Assembly: GCF_015291625.1 (NCBI RefSeq)
Contig: NZ_CP030047.1
Location: 2,294,001-2,358,000 of the forward strand
Direction: 5' to 3'
Source: Bradyrhizobium sp. CCBAU 53421
GTDB lineage: Bacteria > Pseudomonadota > Alphaproteobacteria > Rhizobiales > Xanthobacteraceae
Length of the DNA: 64,000 nucleotides
Part shown: in pieces, positions 19,703 through 28,629 of the stretch
Numbering within the stretch: the stretch's first letter is position 1
Layout of the letters: every line of letters starts with the position of its first letter
Notes under the pieces: generated by a model
Database searches by the model: none
Told to the model about the DNA's origin: nothing
Seen by the model: only the letters and a program-made list of their open reading frames with translations
Program-made: the position numbers and the translations under genes

Positions 19703-21427
19703 TCAGGCTGCGGAATCCTCCCTCGCATCTTGCGCGGCGACACCTGAGTGTCTGCGGTCGAGCTCCTCGATCATGCCACGGGCGATCTCGCGCTCGCCCA
19801 TGATCACGATGTCGGCCCCGAGCCCCTTCAGATGATCGACCTCGGCGTCGGAATGCGCGCGCGCGATGATCTGGATGTCGGCATTGGCCGCGCGGGCCTG
19901 CTCGACGATCTGTCCGGCCTCGAACGCTTCGGGAATCGCGATGACCAGCGATCGCGCGCCGGCCGGATTGGTCGCGCGCAGCACGCTGGCGCGCGCCGCA
20001 TTGCCCATCAGGGCTTCGATGCCGCGCTGCCTGAGCTTTGCGACCGTGTCGTCGGCCGCTTCGACGGCGAGGAACGGCGCATTCCGCTGATGCAGGACGT
20101 TACCCACGATGCTGCCGACCCGGCCGTAGCCGACCAGGATGGTGTGATCCTGCAACTCGGTGACGGGGATCGGTTCGGAGGTTGCGGCGGTCGGCGAGGC
20201 AGCCTGCGGTTTCTCGAGCCGCGAGGTCAGCCAGTCGACCACCGCGAACACCAGCGGGTTGAGCATGATCGAGAAGATCGCGCCGGCCAGGATCAGGTCG
20301 CGGCCTGCCTTCGGCAGCAGATTGAGCGCAACGCCGAGCTCGGCCAGGATGAAGGAGAATTCGCCGATCTGGGCGAGGCTCGCCGAGATCATCAAAGCGG
20401 TCGCCATCGGGTGGCGGAACAGCAGGACGATCAAGAGCGCGGCAAGCGACTTGCCGACCACGATGACGAACAAGGTCGCTGCGAATGGCCAGGGCTCGCG
20501 CACCACGCTGAGCGGATCGAACAGCATGCCGACGGAGACGAAGAACAGCACTGCGAAGGCGTCGCGCAGCGGCAGCGTCTCCTGGGCGGCGCGCTGGCTG
20601 AGCGGCGATTCCCGCAGCATCATCCCGGCGAAGAAGGCGCCGAGCGCCAGCGAAACCCCGAACAGCTTGGTGGCGCCGAACGCAATGCAGAGCGCGATCG
20701 CAAGCACGGTCAGCCGGAACAGCTCGCGCGAGCCGGTGTGCGCGATGTAGTGCAGCACCCATGGGATCAGCCGGCGTCCGACCACCAGCATCAGCGCGAT
20801 GAACACGGCGATCTTGATCAGCGTCAGCACCAGCACGCCGGTCAACCCGAGGCCGAAGCGGGCGGCGAGCGGGTCGGAGGTCAGTGTCGCGCCGTCGCCG
20901 CCCTGGAAGCTCGCCACCGCCGGGAACAGCACCAGCGCGAGCACCATGGCGAGGTCTTCGACGATCAGCCAGCCGACCGCGATCTTGCCGCGTTCGGTGT
21001 CCATCAGCCGTCGTTCCTGCAACGCGCGCAACAACACGACGGTACTCGCGACCGACAATGCGAGCCCGAACACCAGGCCGGCGCCGACGGTCCAGCCCAT
21101 CAACAGCGCGAGGCATAGGCCGAGCAGTGTGGCGACCGCGATCTGCGCAATGGCGCCGGGCATCGCGATCGCGCGCACCGACAGCAGGTCGTTCAGCGAG
21201 AAATGCAGGCCGACGCCGAACATCAGGAGGATGATACCGAGCTCCGCGAGCTCGGTCGCCAGCGCCTGGTCGGCGACGAAGCCGGGCGTGAACGGACCCA
21301 CGGCGACGCCCGCGAGCAGGTAACCGACCAATGGCGGAACCCGAAAGCGCTGGGCGATGGTTCCGAAGACGAAGGCTAATCCAAGGCCCGCGACGACGGT
21401 CGCGATCAGAGGTGTGTCATGCGGCAT
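19703..21427 (-). CDS. YbaL/Kef-type monovalent cation:proton antiporter
   Basis: A 574-residue protein. The N-terminal about 390 residues form a CPA2 Na+/H+-exchanger membrane domain with about 12-13 helices, including GYLLAGVAVGPFTPG, the ELGIILLMFGVGLHF segment and the AQIGEFSFILAELG helix. The C-terminal part is a TrkA-N/RCK nucleotide-binding domain beginning ILVGYGRVGSIVG (GxGxxG), followed by 'DAEVDHLKGLGADIVIMGE'. Such proteins efflux K+ or Na+ in exchange for protons under electrophile or pH stress. The ATG at 21427 (MPHDTPLIATVVAG) follows AAGGCG; an in-frame start 57 bases upstream gives an atypical basic extension. It is divergent from the polyol regulon. Confidence 0.9.
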   Translation of the reverse strand: MPHDTPLIATVVAGLGLAFVFGTIAQRFRVPPLVGYLLAGVAVGPFTPGFVADQALATELAELGIILLMFGVGLHFSLNDLLSVRAIAMPGAIAQIAVATLLGLCLALLMGWTVGAGLVFGLALSVASTVVLLRALQERRLMDTERGKIAVGWLIVEDLAMVLALVLFPAVASFQGGDGATLTSDPLAARFGLGLTGVLVLTLIKIAVFIALMLVVGRRLIPWVLHYIAHTGSRELFRLTVLAIALCIAFGATKLFGVSLALGAFFAGMMLRESPLSQRAAQETLPLRDAFAVLFFVSVGMLFDPLSVVREPWPFAATLFVIVVGKSLAALLIVLLFRHPMATALMISASLAQIGEFSFILAELGVALNLLPKAGRDLILAGAIFSIMLNPLVFAVVDWLTSRLEKPQAASPTAATSEPIPVTELQDHTILVGYGRVGSIVGNVLHQRNAPFLAVEAADDTVAKLRQRGIEALMGNAARASVLRATNPAGARSLVIAIPEAFEAGQIVEQARAANADIQIIARAHSDAEVDHLKGLGADIVIMGEREIARGMIEELDRRHSGVAAQDAREDSAA

Positions 21428-21508
21428 TTCGCCTTGTCGCACAGCATGGTTGGCGGTGCACCGCGACCATTTGAGGCGCGGCATTCCGCGCGCGGAATGG
21501 TGATCTAT

Positions 21509-21529
21509 TGCTCATGACGTGAGCATATG
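21509..21529. promoter_or_regulatory. Operator-like palindrome, site 1 (before HAD/SorC genes)
   Basis: The sequence TGCTCATGACGTGAGCATATG contains a perfect TGCTCA-n5-TGAGCA inverted repeat and ends 13 bases before the HAD gene start. Nearly the same 21 bases recur at 23538-23558 before the ABC transporter operon (consensus GCTCAnnACGTGnGCATATG). Two copies in front of the two units of one regulon, with a SorC-type regulator between them, make it the probable SorC operator, autoregulating its own unit. Confidence 0.65.
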
Positions 21530-21542
21530 ATCTCATGGCGGG

Positions 21543-22208
21543 ATGGATCCGCGGCTGCCAGAGACCGATCTGGTCATCTTCGACTGTGACGGCGTGCTCG
21601 TCGACAGCGAGGAATTGAGCTGCCGTTGCCTCGCCGAGGCGATGGTTCAGGCCGGCATCGAGATGAGCACCGATCGGGCGCTCCAACTCTTCCTCGGGCG
21701 CAGCACCACGGCCCTGGTCGACTATTGCCGGGAGATGGGCAAGCCGCTGCCCGCGACCTTCCTGCCCGAATTGGCGCACCAGGTGCGCGAGACCTTCCGC
21801 GCGCAGCTCAAGCCGATCGCGGGCATCGCCGCCGTGCTCGCGGAATTGCGCCTGCCGACGTGTGTCGCCTCATCGAGCGATCTCGAGCGTGTAAAGTTTT
21901 CGCTGGAGCTGACCGGTCTCGCCGCCAGCTTCGGGCAAAGGCTCTACACCGCTCAGATGGTCTTGCATGGCAAGCCGGCGCCGGATCTGTTCCTGTTTGC
22001 CGCCGGCAGAATGGAAGCCGATCCGCGCCGCACGCTGGTCATCGAGGACAGCGTCAGCGGGGTAATGGCGGCGAAGGCCGCGGGGATGAAAGTGTGGGGA
22101 TTTGTCGGTGGCGCCCACTATCGGTCGGCCGACGGCAGTGCTCTGTTGCGGCAGGCCGGGGCGGATCGAATCTTCGCGGCGATGACGGATTTCTGGAACG
22201 AAGGCTGA
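21543..22208 (+). CDS. HAD-superfamily phosphatase (beta-phosphoglucomutase/GPP-like)
   Basis: A 221-residue HAD hydrolase. Motif I is DLVIFDCDGVLVDSEE (Asp14 nucleophile, Asp16 general acid), motif II is VASSSDLERV, motif III is the Lys in 'LHGKPAPDLF', and motif IV is VIEDSVSGVMAAKAAG. A helical cap sits between motifs I and II. Relatives dephosphorylate small sugar phosphates such as 2-deoxyglucose-6-P, glycerol-3-P or sorbitol-6-P. It lies directly before the SorC-type regulator, with 9 bases between them, in a polyol regulon. It may clear a stray sugar phosphate or supply the inducer; the exact substrate is unknown. Confidence 0.85.
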   Translation: MDPRLPETDLVIFDCDGVLVDSEELSCRCLAEAMVQAGIEMSTDRALQLFLGRSTTALVDYCREMGKPLPATFLPELAHQVRETFRAQLKPIAGIAAVLAELRLPTCVASSSDLERVKFSLELTGLAASFGQRLYTAQMVLHGKPAPDLFLFAAGRMEADPRRTLVIEDSVSGVMAAKAAGMKVWGFVGGAHYRSADGSALLRQAGADRIFAAMTDFWNEG

Positions 22209-22217
22209 CGCAACACG

Positions 22218-23171
22218 ATGGCTGCGCCCGACAACGAAAAGTCTCGCTTGGACGATGCGGCGCGCGCCGGCTGGCTGTATTTCATCGCGGGCCACACCCA
22301 GGACGAAATCGCAAAGATGCTGCAGGTGTCGCGCGCCTCGGCGCAGCGCCTGGTGTCGCTGTGCCTGGCGGAGCGGCTGATCACGTTTCGTCTCGAACAC
22401 CCCATTGCAGCCTGCATGGAGCTGGCGTCGCGTCTGAAGGCGCGGTTCGATCTGGTGCATTGCGACGTCGTGCCGACGGATCCGGCGGCGCCGCTGTCGA
22501 ATGCCGGGATCGCCGAGCGCAGCGCCAATCTGCTGGAGATGACGCTGCGTTCGGAGACGCCGGTCATCGTCGCGCTCGGCACCGGCCGCGCGGTGCGCGC
22601 TGCGGTCGAGCGGGTCTCGCCGATCGAGCGGCCCGATCACCAGATCGTCTCGCTGGTCGGCAACATCTCCGCCGACGGTTCGGCGAGCTTCTACGACACG
22701 GTCGGGCGGCTCGCCGACCGCACCGGTGCGCGGCATTACCCGATGCCGCTGCCGTTCCTGATGTCGAGCGAGGACGAGCGCAACCGCATGGTGCGCATCG
22801 ACCCGATCGCGCGGGTGAGGGCGGTCGCCGCCAAGGCCGATTTGCGGCTGATCGGCATCGGCCAGATGGACCAGAAGGCCCAGGTCCATATCGACGGCTT
22901 CGTCACCCGCGAGGAGCTGCTGGAGATGATGCGGCTCGGCGCGGTCGGCGAGGTGACCGGCTGGGCCTATGACGCCAAGGGCAAACTGATCAAGGGCGGC
23001 ACCAACAAGCGCCTGACCAGCATTCCGCCGCAGATCCCCGCGGTATCGACCACGATCGCGGCGGCCGTCGGCGCCGCCAAGGTGCCGTCGATCAAGGCCG
23101 CGCTGGCGGGCCGGGTGATCAATGGCCTGATCACCGATGAGGCGACCGCGCGCGCGGTGCTGGATCGCTAG
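22218..23171 (+). CDS. SorC/DeoR-type sugar-binding transcriptional regulator
   Basis: A 317-residue regulator with an N-terminal helix-turn-helix (about residues 15-55: 'HTQDEIAKMLQVSRASAQRL') and a C-terminal SorC sugar-binding domain (PF04198-like). The latter is shown by 'VIVALGTGRAVRAAVERV', 'LVGNISADGSASFYDTVGRL', 'LIGIGQMDQKAQVHIDGF', and the terminal 'AALAGRVINGLITDEATARAVL'. These proteins bind phosphorylated sugars or polyols and control uptake operons. It is co-transcribed with the HAD phosphatase and sits upstream of the polyol ABC transporter. Two copies of an operator-like motif flank it. Confidence 0.92.
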   Translation: MAAPDNEKSRLDDAARAGWLYFIAGHTQDEIAKMLQVSRASAQRLVSLCLAERLITFRLEHPIAACMELASRLKARFDLVHCDVVPTDPAAPLSNAGIAERSANLLEMTLRSETPVIVALGTGRAVRAAVERVSPIERPDHQIVSLVGNISADGSASFYDTVGRLADRTGARHYPMPLPFLMSSEDERNRMVRIDPIARVRAVAAKADLRLIGIGQMDQKAQVHIDGFVTREELLEMMRLGAVGEVTGWAYDAKGKLIKGGTNKRLTSIPPQIPAVSTTIAAAVGAAKVPSIKAALAGRVINGLITDEATARAVLDR

Positions 23172-23500
23172 AAGTCACGAGTCGGATTTCACCTCGCCCC
23201 GCGTGCGGGGAGAGGCATAGGCCGCCCGCGGCGGCCGTTCTCAAGAACGCCGAAGCAGAGCTTCGGCTATGACGCATCGTTAGATGCGTTCCGGGTGAGG
23301 GGGAGTCTCCGCGTACTCGTCTGGTTTCGCGTCCGCGGAAAGAGCCCCTCACCCCAACCCTCTCCCCGTAAGAACGGGGCGAGGGAGCGCAGTCCCGCTG
23401 CGAGCGCAATTGGCGCTGGCTTCTCAGCGGCTCCCTTCGCTCCCGCAAAAACTCCATTCCAGCGTGCAGCGGAACCCGCAATCGCGCAGGACGGCGCACC
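23172..23500. repeat. REP-like intergenic repeat (family C, copy 1)
   Basis: The spacer holds stem-loop modules: CACCTCGCCCCGCGTGCGGG followed by GAGAGG, then GGGTGAGGGGGAGTCTCC, and CTCTCCCCGTAAGAACGGGG. The same modules, in the same order, occur at 50.2-50.4 kb, so this is a dispersed repeat family rather than local regulation. No coding potential is seen. Confidence 0.65.
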
Positions 23501-23507
23501 CGCGTGC

Positions 23508-23568
23508 TTGACAAACTTTAACGACGGGATGAACATACGCTCAACACGTGGGCATATGCTCAACGTGA
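23508..23568 (+). promoter_or_regulatory. Promoter and operator of the polyol ABC operon (site 2)
   Basis: TTGACA (23508-23513) followed after 17 bases by GAACAT gives a sigma-70 promoter with a perfect -35 and a poor -10. The 21-base motif CGCTCAACACGTGGGCATATG (23538-23558) starts right after the -10 and matches site 1 upstream of the HAD gene. A further half-copy, TGCTCAACGTGA, follows at 23557-23568. Placement over the transcription start suggests repression by the SorC protein, relieved by a polyol or its phosphate. Confidence 0.65.
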
Positions 23569-23584
23569 CATCAGGGAGGTCACC

Positions 23585-24898
23585 GTGAAAAACGTCCTTT
23601 GCGCCGTTGCGGGCGCGGCCAGTCTTTTGATCTCTGCCCCCTCGATCGCCCAGACCACGCTGACGGTCGCGACCGTCAACAACAGCGACATGATCCGCAT
23701 GCAGGGGCTGACCAGCGAATTCACTGCGAAGAATCCGGACATCACCGTGAAATGGGTGACGCTCGAGGAGAACGTGCTGCGCCAGCGCGTGACCACCGAC
23801 ATCGCCACCAAGGGCGGCCAGTTCGACGTGCTCACCATCGGCACCTACGAGGTGCCGATCTGGGCCAAGAAGAGCTGGCTGGTGCCGCTCGACAAGCTGG
23901 GCGCCGATTACGACGTCAATGACCTGCTGCCGAAGATCAAGGATGCGGTTTCGGTCGACGGCAAGCTCTACGCCGCGCCGTTCTATGGCGAGAGCTCGAT
24001 GGTGATGTACCGCACCGACCTGTTCGACAAGGCCGGCCTGAAGATGCCGGAAAGCCCGACCTGGGATTTCGTGGTCGACGCGGCCAAGAAGCTGACCGAC
24101 AAGTCGGGCGGCGTCTACGGCATCTGCTTGCGCGGCAAGGCAGGCTGGGGCGAGAACATGGCGTTCCTGACCGCGATGTCCAACTCGTTCGGCGCGCGCT
24201 GGTTCGACGAGAAGTGGGAGCCGCAGTTCAATTCGCCCGAATGGAAGAAGACGCTGACGACCTATGTCGACCTGATGAAGCAGGCCGGACCTCCCGGCGC
24301 CTCGTCCAACGGCTTCAACGAGAACCTCGCGCTGTTCAGCGCCGGCAAATGCGCGATGTGGATCGACGCCACGGTGGCTGCGTCCATGGTGACCAACCCG
24401 AAGGATTCCAAGGTTGCCGACAAGGTCGGCTTCGCGCTGGCCCCGAACACCGGTCTCGGCAAGAACGCCAACTGGCTGTGGGCATGGAGCCTCGCGATCC
24501 CCGCCGGCTCGAAGAAGGTCGACGCGGCCGAGAAGTTCATCGCCTGGGCGACCAGCAAGGATTACACCAAGCTCGTCGCGTCGAAGGAAGGCTGGTCCAA
24601 CGTGCCGCCCGGCACGCGCACCTCGCTGTACAAGAACCCCGACTATCTCAAGGTCGCGCCCTTCGCCAAGTTGACGCTGGCCTCGATCGATGCGGCCGAT
24701 CCGAACAAGCCGACGGTGAAGCCGGTGCCCTACGTGGGTGTGCAGTATGCGGCGATCCCTGAATTCCAGGGCATCGGCACCCAGGTCGGTCAGCAATTCT
24801 CGGCCGCGCTGTCCGGCTCGACCACCGTCGATGCGGCGCTCTCCGCTGCGCAGTCCGCGACCGAGCGCGAGATGAAGCGCGCGGGCTATATCAAGTAA
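23585..24898 (+). CDS. Polyol ABC transporter substrate-binding protein (SmoE/MtlE-like)
   Basis: A 437-residue periplasmic binding protein with a signal peptide ending at about APSIAQ. The family-1 (MalE-like) fold shows in 'GGQFDVLTIGTYEVPIWAKK', 'LYAAPFYGESSMVMYRTDLF', 'ALFSAGKCAMWIDATVAASM' and 'WAWSLAIPAGSKKVDAAEKF'. This arrangement is typical of sorbitol/mannitol binding proteins of rhizobia and Rhodobacter. The start is GTG behind GGGAGGTCACC. It is the first gene of an operon with two permeases, an ATPase and polyol enzymes. A stem-loop after the stop probably raises its level relative to the permeases. Confidence 0.9.
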   Translation: MKNVLCAVAGAASLLISAPSIAQTTLTVATVNNSDMIRMQGLTSEFTAKNPDITVKWVTLEENVLRQRVTTDIATKGGQFDVLTIGTYEVPIWAKKSWLVPLDKLGADYDVNDLLPKIKDAVSVDGKLYAAPFYGESSMVMYRTDLFDKAGLKMPESPTWDFVVDAAKKLTDKSGGVYGICLRGKAGWGENMAFLTAMSNSFGARWFDEKWEPQFNSPEWKKTLTTYVDLMKQAGPPGASSNGFNENLALFSAGKCAMWIDATVAASMVTNPKDSKVADKVGFALAPNTGLGKNANWLWAWSLAIPAGSKKVDAAEKFIAWATSKDYTKLVASKEGWSNVPPGTRTSLYKNPDYLKVAPFAKLTLASIDAADPNKPTVKPVPYVGVQYAAIPEFQGIGTQVGQQFSAALSGSTTVDAALSAAQSATEREMKRAGYIK

Positions 24899-24977
24899 AC
24901 CACGCCTGGACCAAAGCCGGGGTGCGGTGTGCGCCCTGGCCTCCCGACCAGCTTAGACCTCCCGAGCTGGGCCACTT

Positions 24978-25009
24978 GCGACCATCCTGTCCCGCAGCGG
25001 GATGGTCGC
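24978..25009 (+). promoter_or_regulatory. Intra-operon stem-loop after binding-protein gene
   Basis: A perfect 10-bp inverted repeat (GCGACCATCC / GGATGGTCGC) with a 12-base loop sits between the binding-protein gene and the first permease gene. It is followed by TCCTTTCC but no long U-tract. Such hairpins commonly protect the binding-protein mRNA or partly terminate transcription, giving an excess of the periplasmic component. The role here is inferred. Confidence 0.55.
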
Positions 25010-25034
25010 TCCTTTCCGAAAGAAGGAGGCGGGG

Positions 25035-25907
25035 ATGGCGACCCAGCAGACCCAACTGCTCGCACGCACGCTGCTCACGCCCGCCGTGGCGCTGCTGTTC
25101 ATCTGGATGATCGTGCCGCTGGCGCTCACGATCTACTTCGCGACCCTGCACTACAATCTGCTCGATCCCGGCTCCGAATCCTTCGTCGGCCTGGAGAATT
25201 TCCGCTACTTCCTCACCGACCCGGCCTTCCTCGCCTCGTTGCAGAACACACTGGTGCTGGTCGGCTCGGTGCTCGCGATCACAATCATCCTCGGCGTGCC
25301 GCTGGCGCTGCTGCTCGACCAGCAGGTGGTCGGGCTCTCGATCGTCCGCCTGATGGTGATCGCGCCGTTCTTCGTGATGCCGACGGTGAGCGCGCTGGTC
25401 TGGAAGAACCTGTTGATGCATCCGGTGTCGGGCCTGTTCGCCTGGATCGCGCATCTGTTCGGGCTGCCGGCGATCGACTGGTTCAACGAGGCGCCGCTGT
25501 TCTCGGTGATCCTGATCATCTCCTGGCAGTGGCTGCCGTTCGCGACCCTGATCCTGCTCACCGCGCTGCAATCGCTCGACGAGGAGCAGAAGGAGGCCGC
25601 CGAGATGGACGGCGCGAGCGCGATCTCGACCTTCATCTATATCACGCTGCCGCATCTGGCGCGCCCAATCACGGTGGTGATCCTGATCGAGACCATCTTC
25701 CTGCTCACGGTGTTCGCGGAGATCTTCGTCACCACCGGCGGCGGCCCGGGCCTGCAGACCACCAACATCGCCTTCCTGATCTATTCGCAGGCGCTGATCC
25801 AGTACGACGTCGGCAGCGCCTCGGCGGGCGGCCTGGTCGCGGTGGTGCTCGCCAACATCGTCGCGTTCTTCCTCGTTCGTATCGTCGGCCGGAATCTGGA
25901 GGCGTAA
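25035..25907 (+). CDS. Polyol ABC transporter permease 1 (SmoF/MalF-like)
   Basis: A 290-residue inner-membrane protein with six predicted helices. It carries the permease EAA loop (EEQKEAAEMDGASAISTFIY followed by ITLPHL), which couples to the ATPase. The N-terminal 'LLFIWMIVPLALTIYFATLHYNLL' is typical of the sorbitol/mannitol CUT1 subfamily. The start at 25035 is fixed by AAGGAGG seven bases upstream. An in-frame Met 33 bases earlier lacks such a site. It is followed after 4 bases by the second permease. Confidence 0.92.
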   Translation: MATQQTQLLARTLLTPAVALLFIWMIVPLALTIYFATLHYNLLDPGSESFVGLENFRYFLTDPAFLASLQNTLVLVGSVLAITIILGVPLALLLDQQVVGLSIVRLMVIAPFFVMPTVSALVWKNLLMHPVSGLFAWIAHLFGLPAIDWFNEAPLFSVILIISWQWLPFATLILLTALQSLDEEQKEAAEMDGASAISTFIYITLPHLARPITVVILIETIFLLTVFAEIFVTTGGGPGLQTTNIAFLIYSQALIQYDVGSASAGGLVAVVLANIVAFFLVRIVGRNLEA

Positions 25908-25911
25908 CGTC

Positions 25912-26742
25912 ATGGCGCGGATGGTCACGACACGGAGCAAGGTGATCTCGACGGCGGCGGCCTGGCTGGTCGGCTTCCTGATCTTCTTCCCGATCCTCTG
26001 GATGGTGCTGGCAAGCTTCAAGACCGAGCTCGAAGCCTTCGCGATCCCGCCGTCATTCCTGTTCTTCCACTGGACCACGGAGAACTACGTCACGGTGCAG
26101 GAGCGCAGCGATTATCTCCATCACGCGCTCAACTCGATCATCATCGCCGGCGGCTCGACCTTGATCGCGATGCTGATTGCGATCCCGGCGGCATGGTCGA
26201 TGGCATTCTCGCCGACCAAGCGGACCAAGGACGTGCTGCTCTGGATGCTCTCGACCAAGATGATGCCGCCGGTCGGCGTGCTGGTGCCGATCTACCTGAT
26301 CTACCGGAATTTCGGTCTGCTCGACACAAGAAGCGGCCTGATCTTCATCCTGTGCCTCGGCAATCTGCCGATCGTGATCTGGATGCTGTTCACCTATTTC
26401 AAGGAGATCCCGAAGGACATCCTCGAAGCCGCACGCATGGACGGCGCCACCATCGGGCGCGAGCTGATCTACGTGCTGACGCCGATGGCGGTGCCGGGGC
26501 TGGCCTCGACATTGCTGCTCAATCTGATCCTGGCGTGGAACGAGGCGTTCTGGACCCTCAATCTGTCGACCCTCGAGGCGGCGCCGCTCACCGTGTTCAT
26601 CGCATCCTATTCCAGCCCGGAAGGCTTGTTCTGGGCGAAATTGTCGGCGGCGTCGACGCTCGCGATCGCGCCCATTCTCGTGCTCGGCTGGTTCAGTCAG
26701 CGGCAGCTCGTCCGCGGCCTGACCTTCGGCGCGGTCAAGTAG
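25912..26742 (+). CDS. Polyol ABC transporter permease 2 (SmoG/MalG-like)
   Basis: A 276-residue permease with six helices. The EAA loop is visible as '[20 protein letters not shown]' followed by [10 protein letters not shown]. '[20 protein letters not shown]' at the N-terminus is the standard opening of MalG-type CUT1 permeases. The ATG follows GGAGGCGTAACGTC, overlapping the end of the preceding gene's region, so the two permeases are translated together and form the heterodimeric channel. Confidence 0.92.
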   Translation: MARMVTTRSKVISTAAAWLVGFLIFFPILWMVLASFKTELEAFAIPPSFLFFHWTTENYVTVQERSDYLHHALNSIIIAGGSTLIAMLIAIPAAWSMAFSPTKRTKDVLLWMLSTKMMPPVGVLVPIYLIYRNFGLLDTRSGLIFILCLGNLPIVIWMLFTYFKEIPKDILEAARMDGATIGRELIYVLTPMAVPGLASTLLLNLILAWNEAFWTLNLSTLEAAPLTVFIASYSSPEGLFWAKLSAASTLAIAPILVLGWFSQRQLVRGLTFGAVK

Positions 26743-26758
26743 CAGAAAGGCTTGTCCC

Positions 26759-27766
<1,008 letters not shown>

Positions 27767-27828
27767 GGCCCGCTCTGGCCGGGGCGGCACGCCCGCGACA
27801 TGCGGGCTCTAGGCAAAGGAAGAAGAAA

Positions 27829-28602
27829 ATGTATCTCGAGAAATTCAAGCTCGGCGGCAAGACCGCCATTATCACCGGCGCCGGTCAGGGCATCGGGCTC
27901 GCCTGCGCCGAGGCGCTGGCGGAAGCCGGCGCCAAGGTCATCATCGGCGACCGCGACGCCAAGGTCGCCAATGACGCGCAGGCGGCGCTCAAGGCCAAGG
28001 GCTTCGACGCCGACATCGCGCTGATGGACGTGACGGATTCCGGGCGCGTCTCGGCGGTCGCCGACGAACTGGTGCGCAAGTACGGCAAGGTCGACATCCT
28101 CGTCAACAATGCCGGCATCGCCCGCAGCGAGACCCCGGCCGAGACCGTGACCGACGAGCACTGGCTCAACGTCATCGACGTCAACCTGAACGGCACCTTC
28201 TGGTGCTGTCGCGCGTTCGGCAATCACATGCTGAAGGCGAAGTCCGGCACCATCGTCAATGTCGGCTCGATGTCCGGCTTCATCGTCAACAAGCCGCAGG
28301 AGCAGTGCTTCTACAATGCCTCCAAGGCCGCGGTGCACCATCTGACCAAATCGCTCGCCGCCGAATGGGGCGCGCGCGGGGTCCGGGTCAACGCCGTGGC
28401 GCCGACCTATATCGAGACGCCGCTGAACGCCTTCGTAAAGAACAGCCCCAAGATGTACGACGCCTGGATCGGTGGAACCCCGATGGCCCGGATGGGGCAG
28501 GTCGACGAGATCGCCTCCGTGGTGCTGTTCCTGGCCTCCGAGGCGGCGAGCCTGATGACAGGAAGCATCGTTCTGGTCGATGGCGGCTACACTTGCTGGT
28601 AA
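27829..28602 (+). CDS. SDR-family polyol dehydrogenase
   Basis: A 257-residue short-chain dehydrogenase. The cofactor motif TGAGQGIG occupies residues 16-23. Asp41 after the second strand (IIGDRD) favours NAD+ over NADP+. NNAG is at 93-96, and the catalytic Ser149-Tyr162-Lys166 triad lies in 'VGSMSG' and 'YNASK'. The C-terminus is 'LVDGGYTCW'. Relatives oxidise sorbitol, arabitol, xylitol, galactitol or threitol to the 2-ketose. Its place after the SmoEFGK-like importer and before two sugar kinases makes a polyol-to-ketose role very likely; the exact polyol cannot be told. Confidence 0.9.
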   Translation: MYLEKFKLGGKTAIITGAGQGIGLACAEALAEAGAKVIIGDRDAKVANDAQAALKAKGFDADIALMDVTDSGRVSAVADELVRKYGKVDILVNNAGIARSETPAETVTDEHWLNVIDVNLNGTFWCCRAFGNHMLKAKSGTIVNVGSMSGFIVNKPQEQCFYNASKAAVHHLTKSLAAEWGARGVRVNAVAPTYIETPLNAFVKNSPKMYDAWIGGTPMARMGQVDEIASVVLFLASEAASLMTGSIVLVDGGYTCW

Positions 28603-28629
28603 GCTCGCGCCGGAAATAACGGAGCGGCC

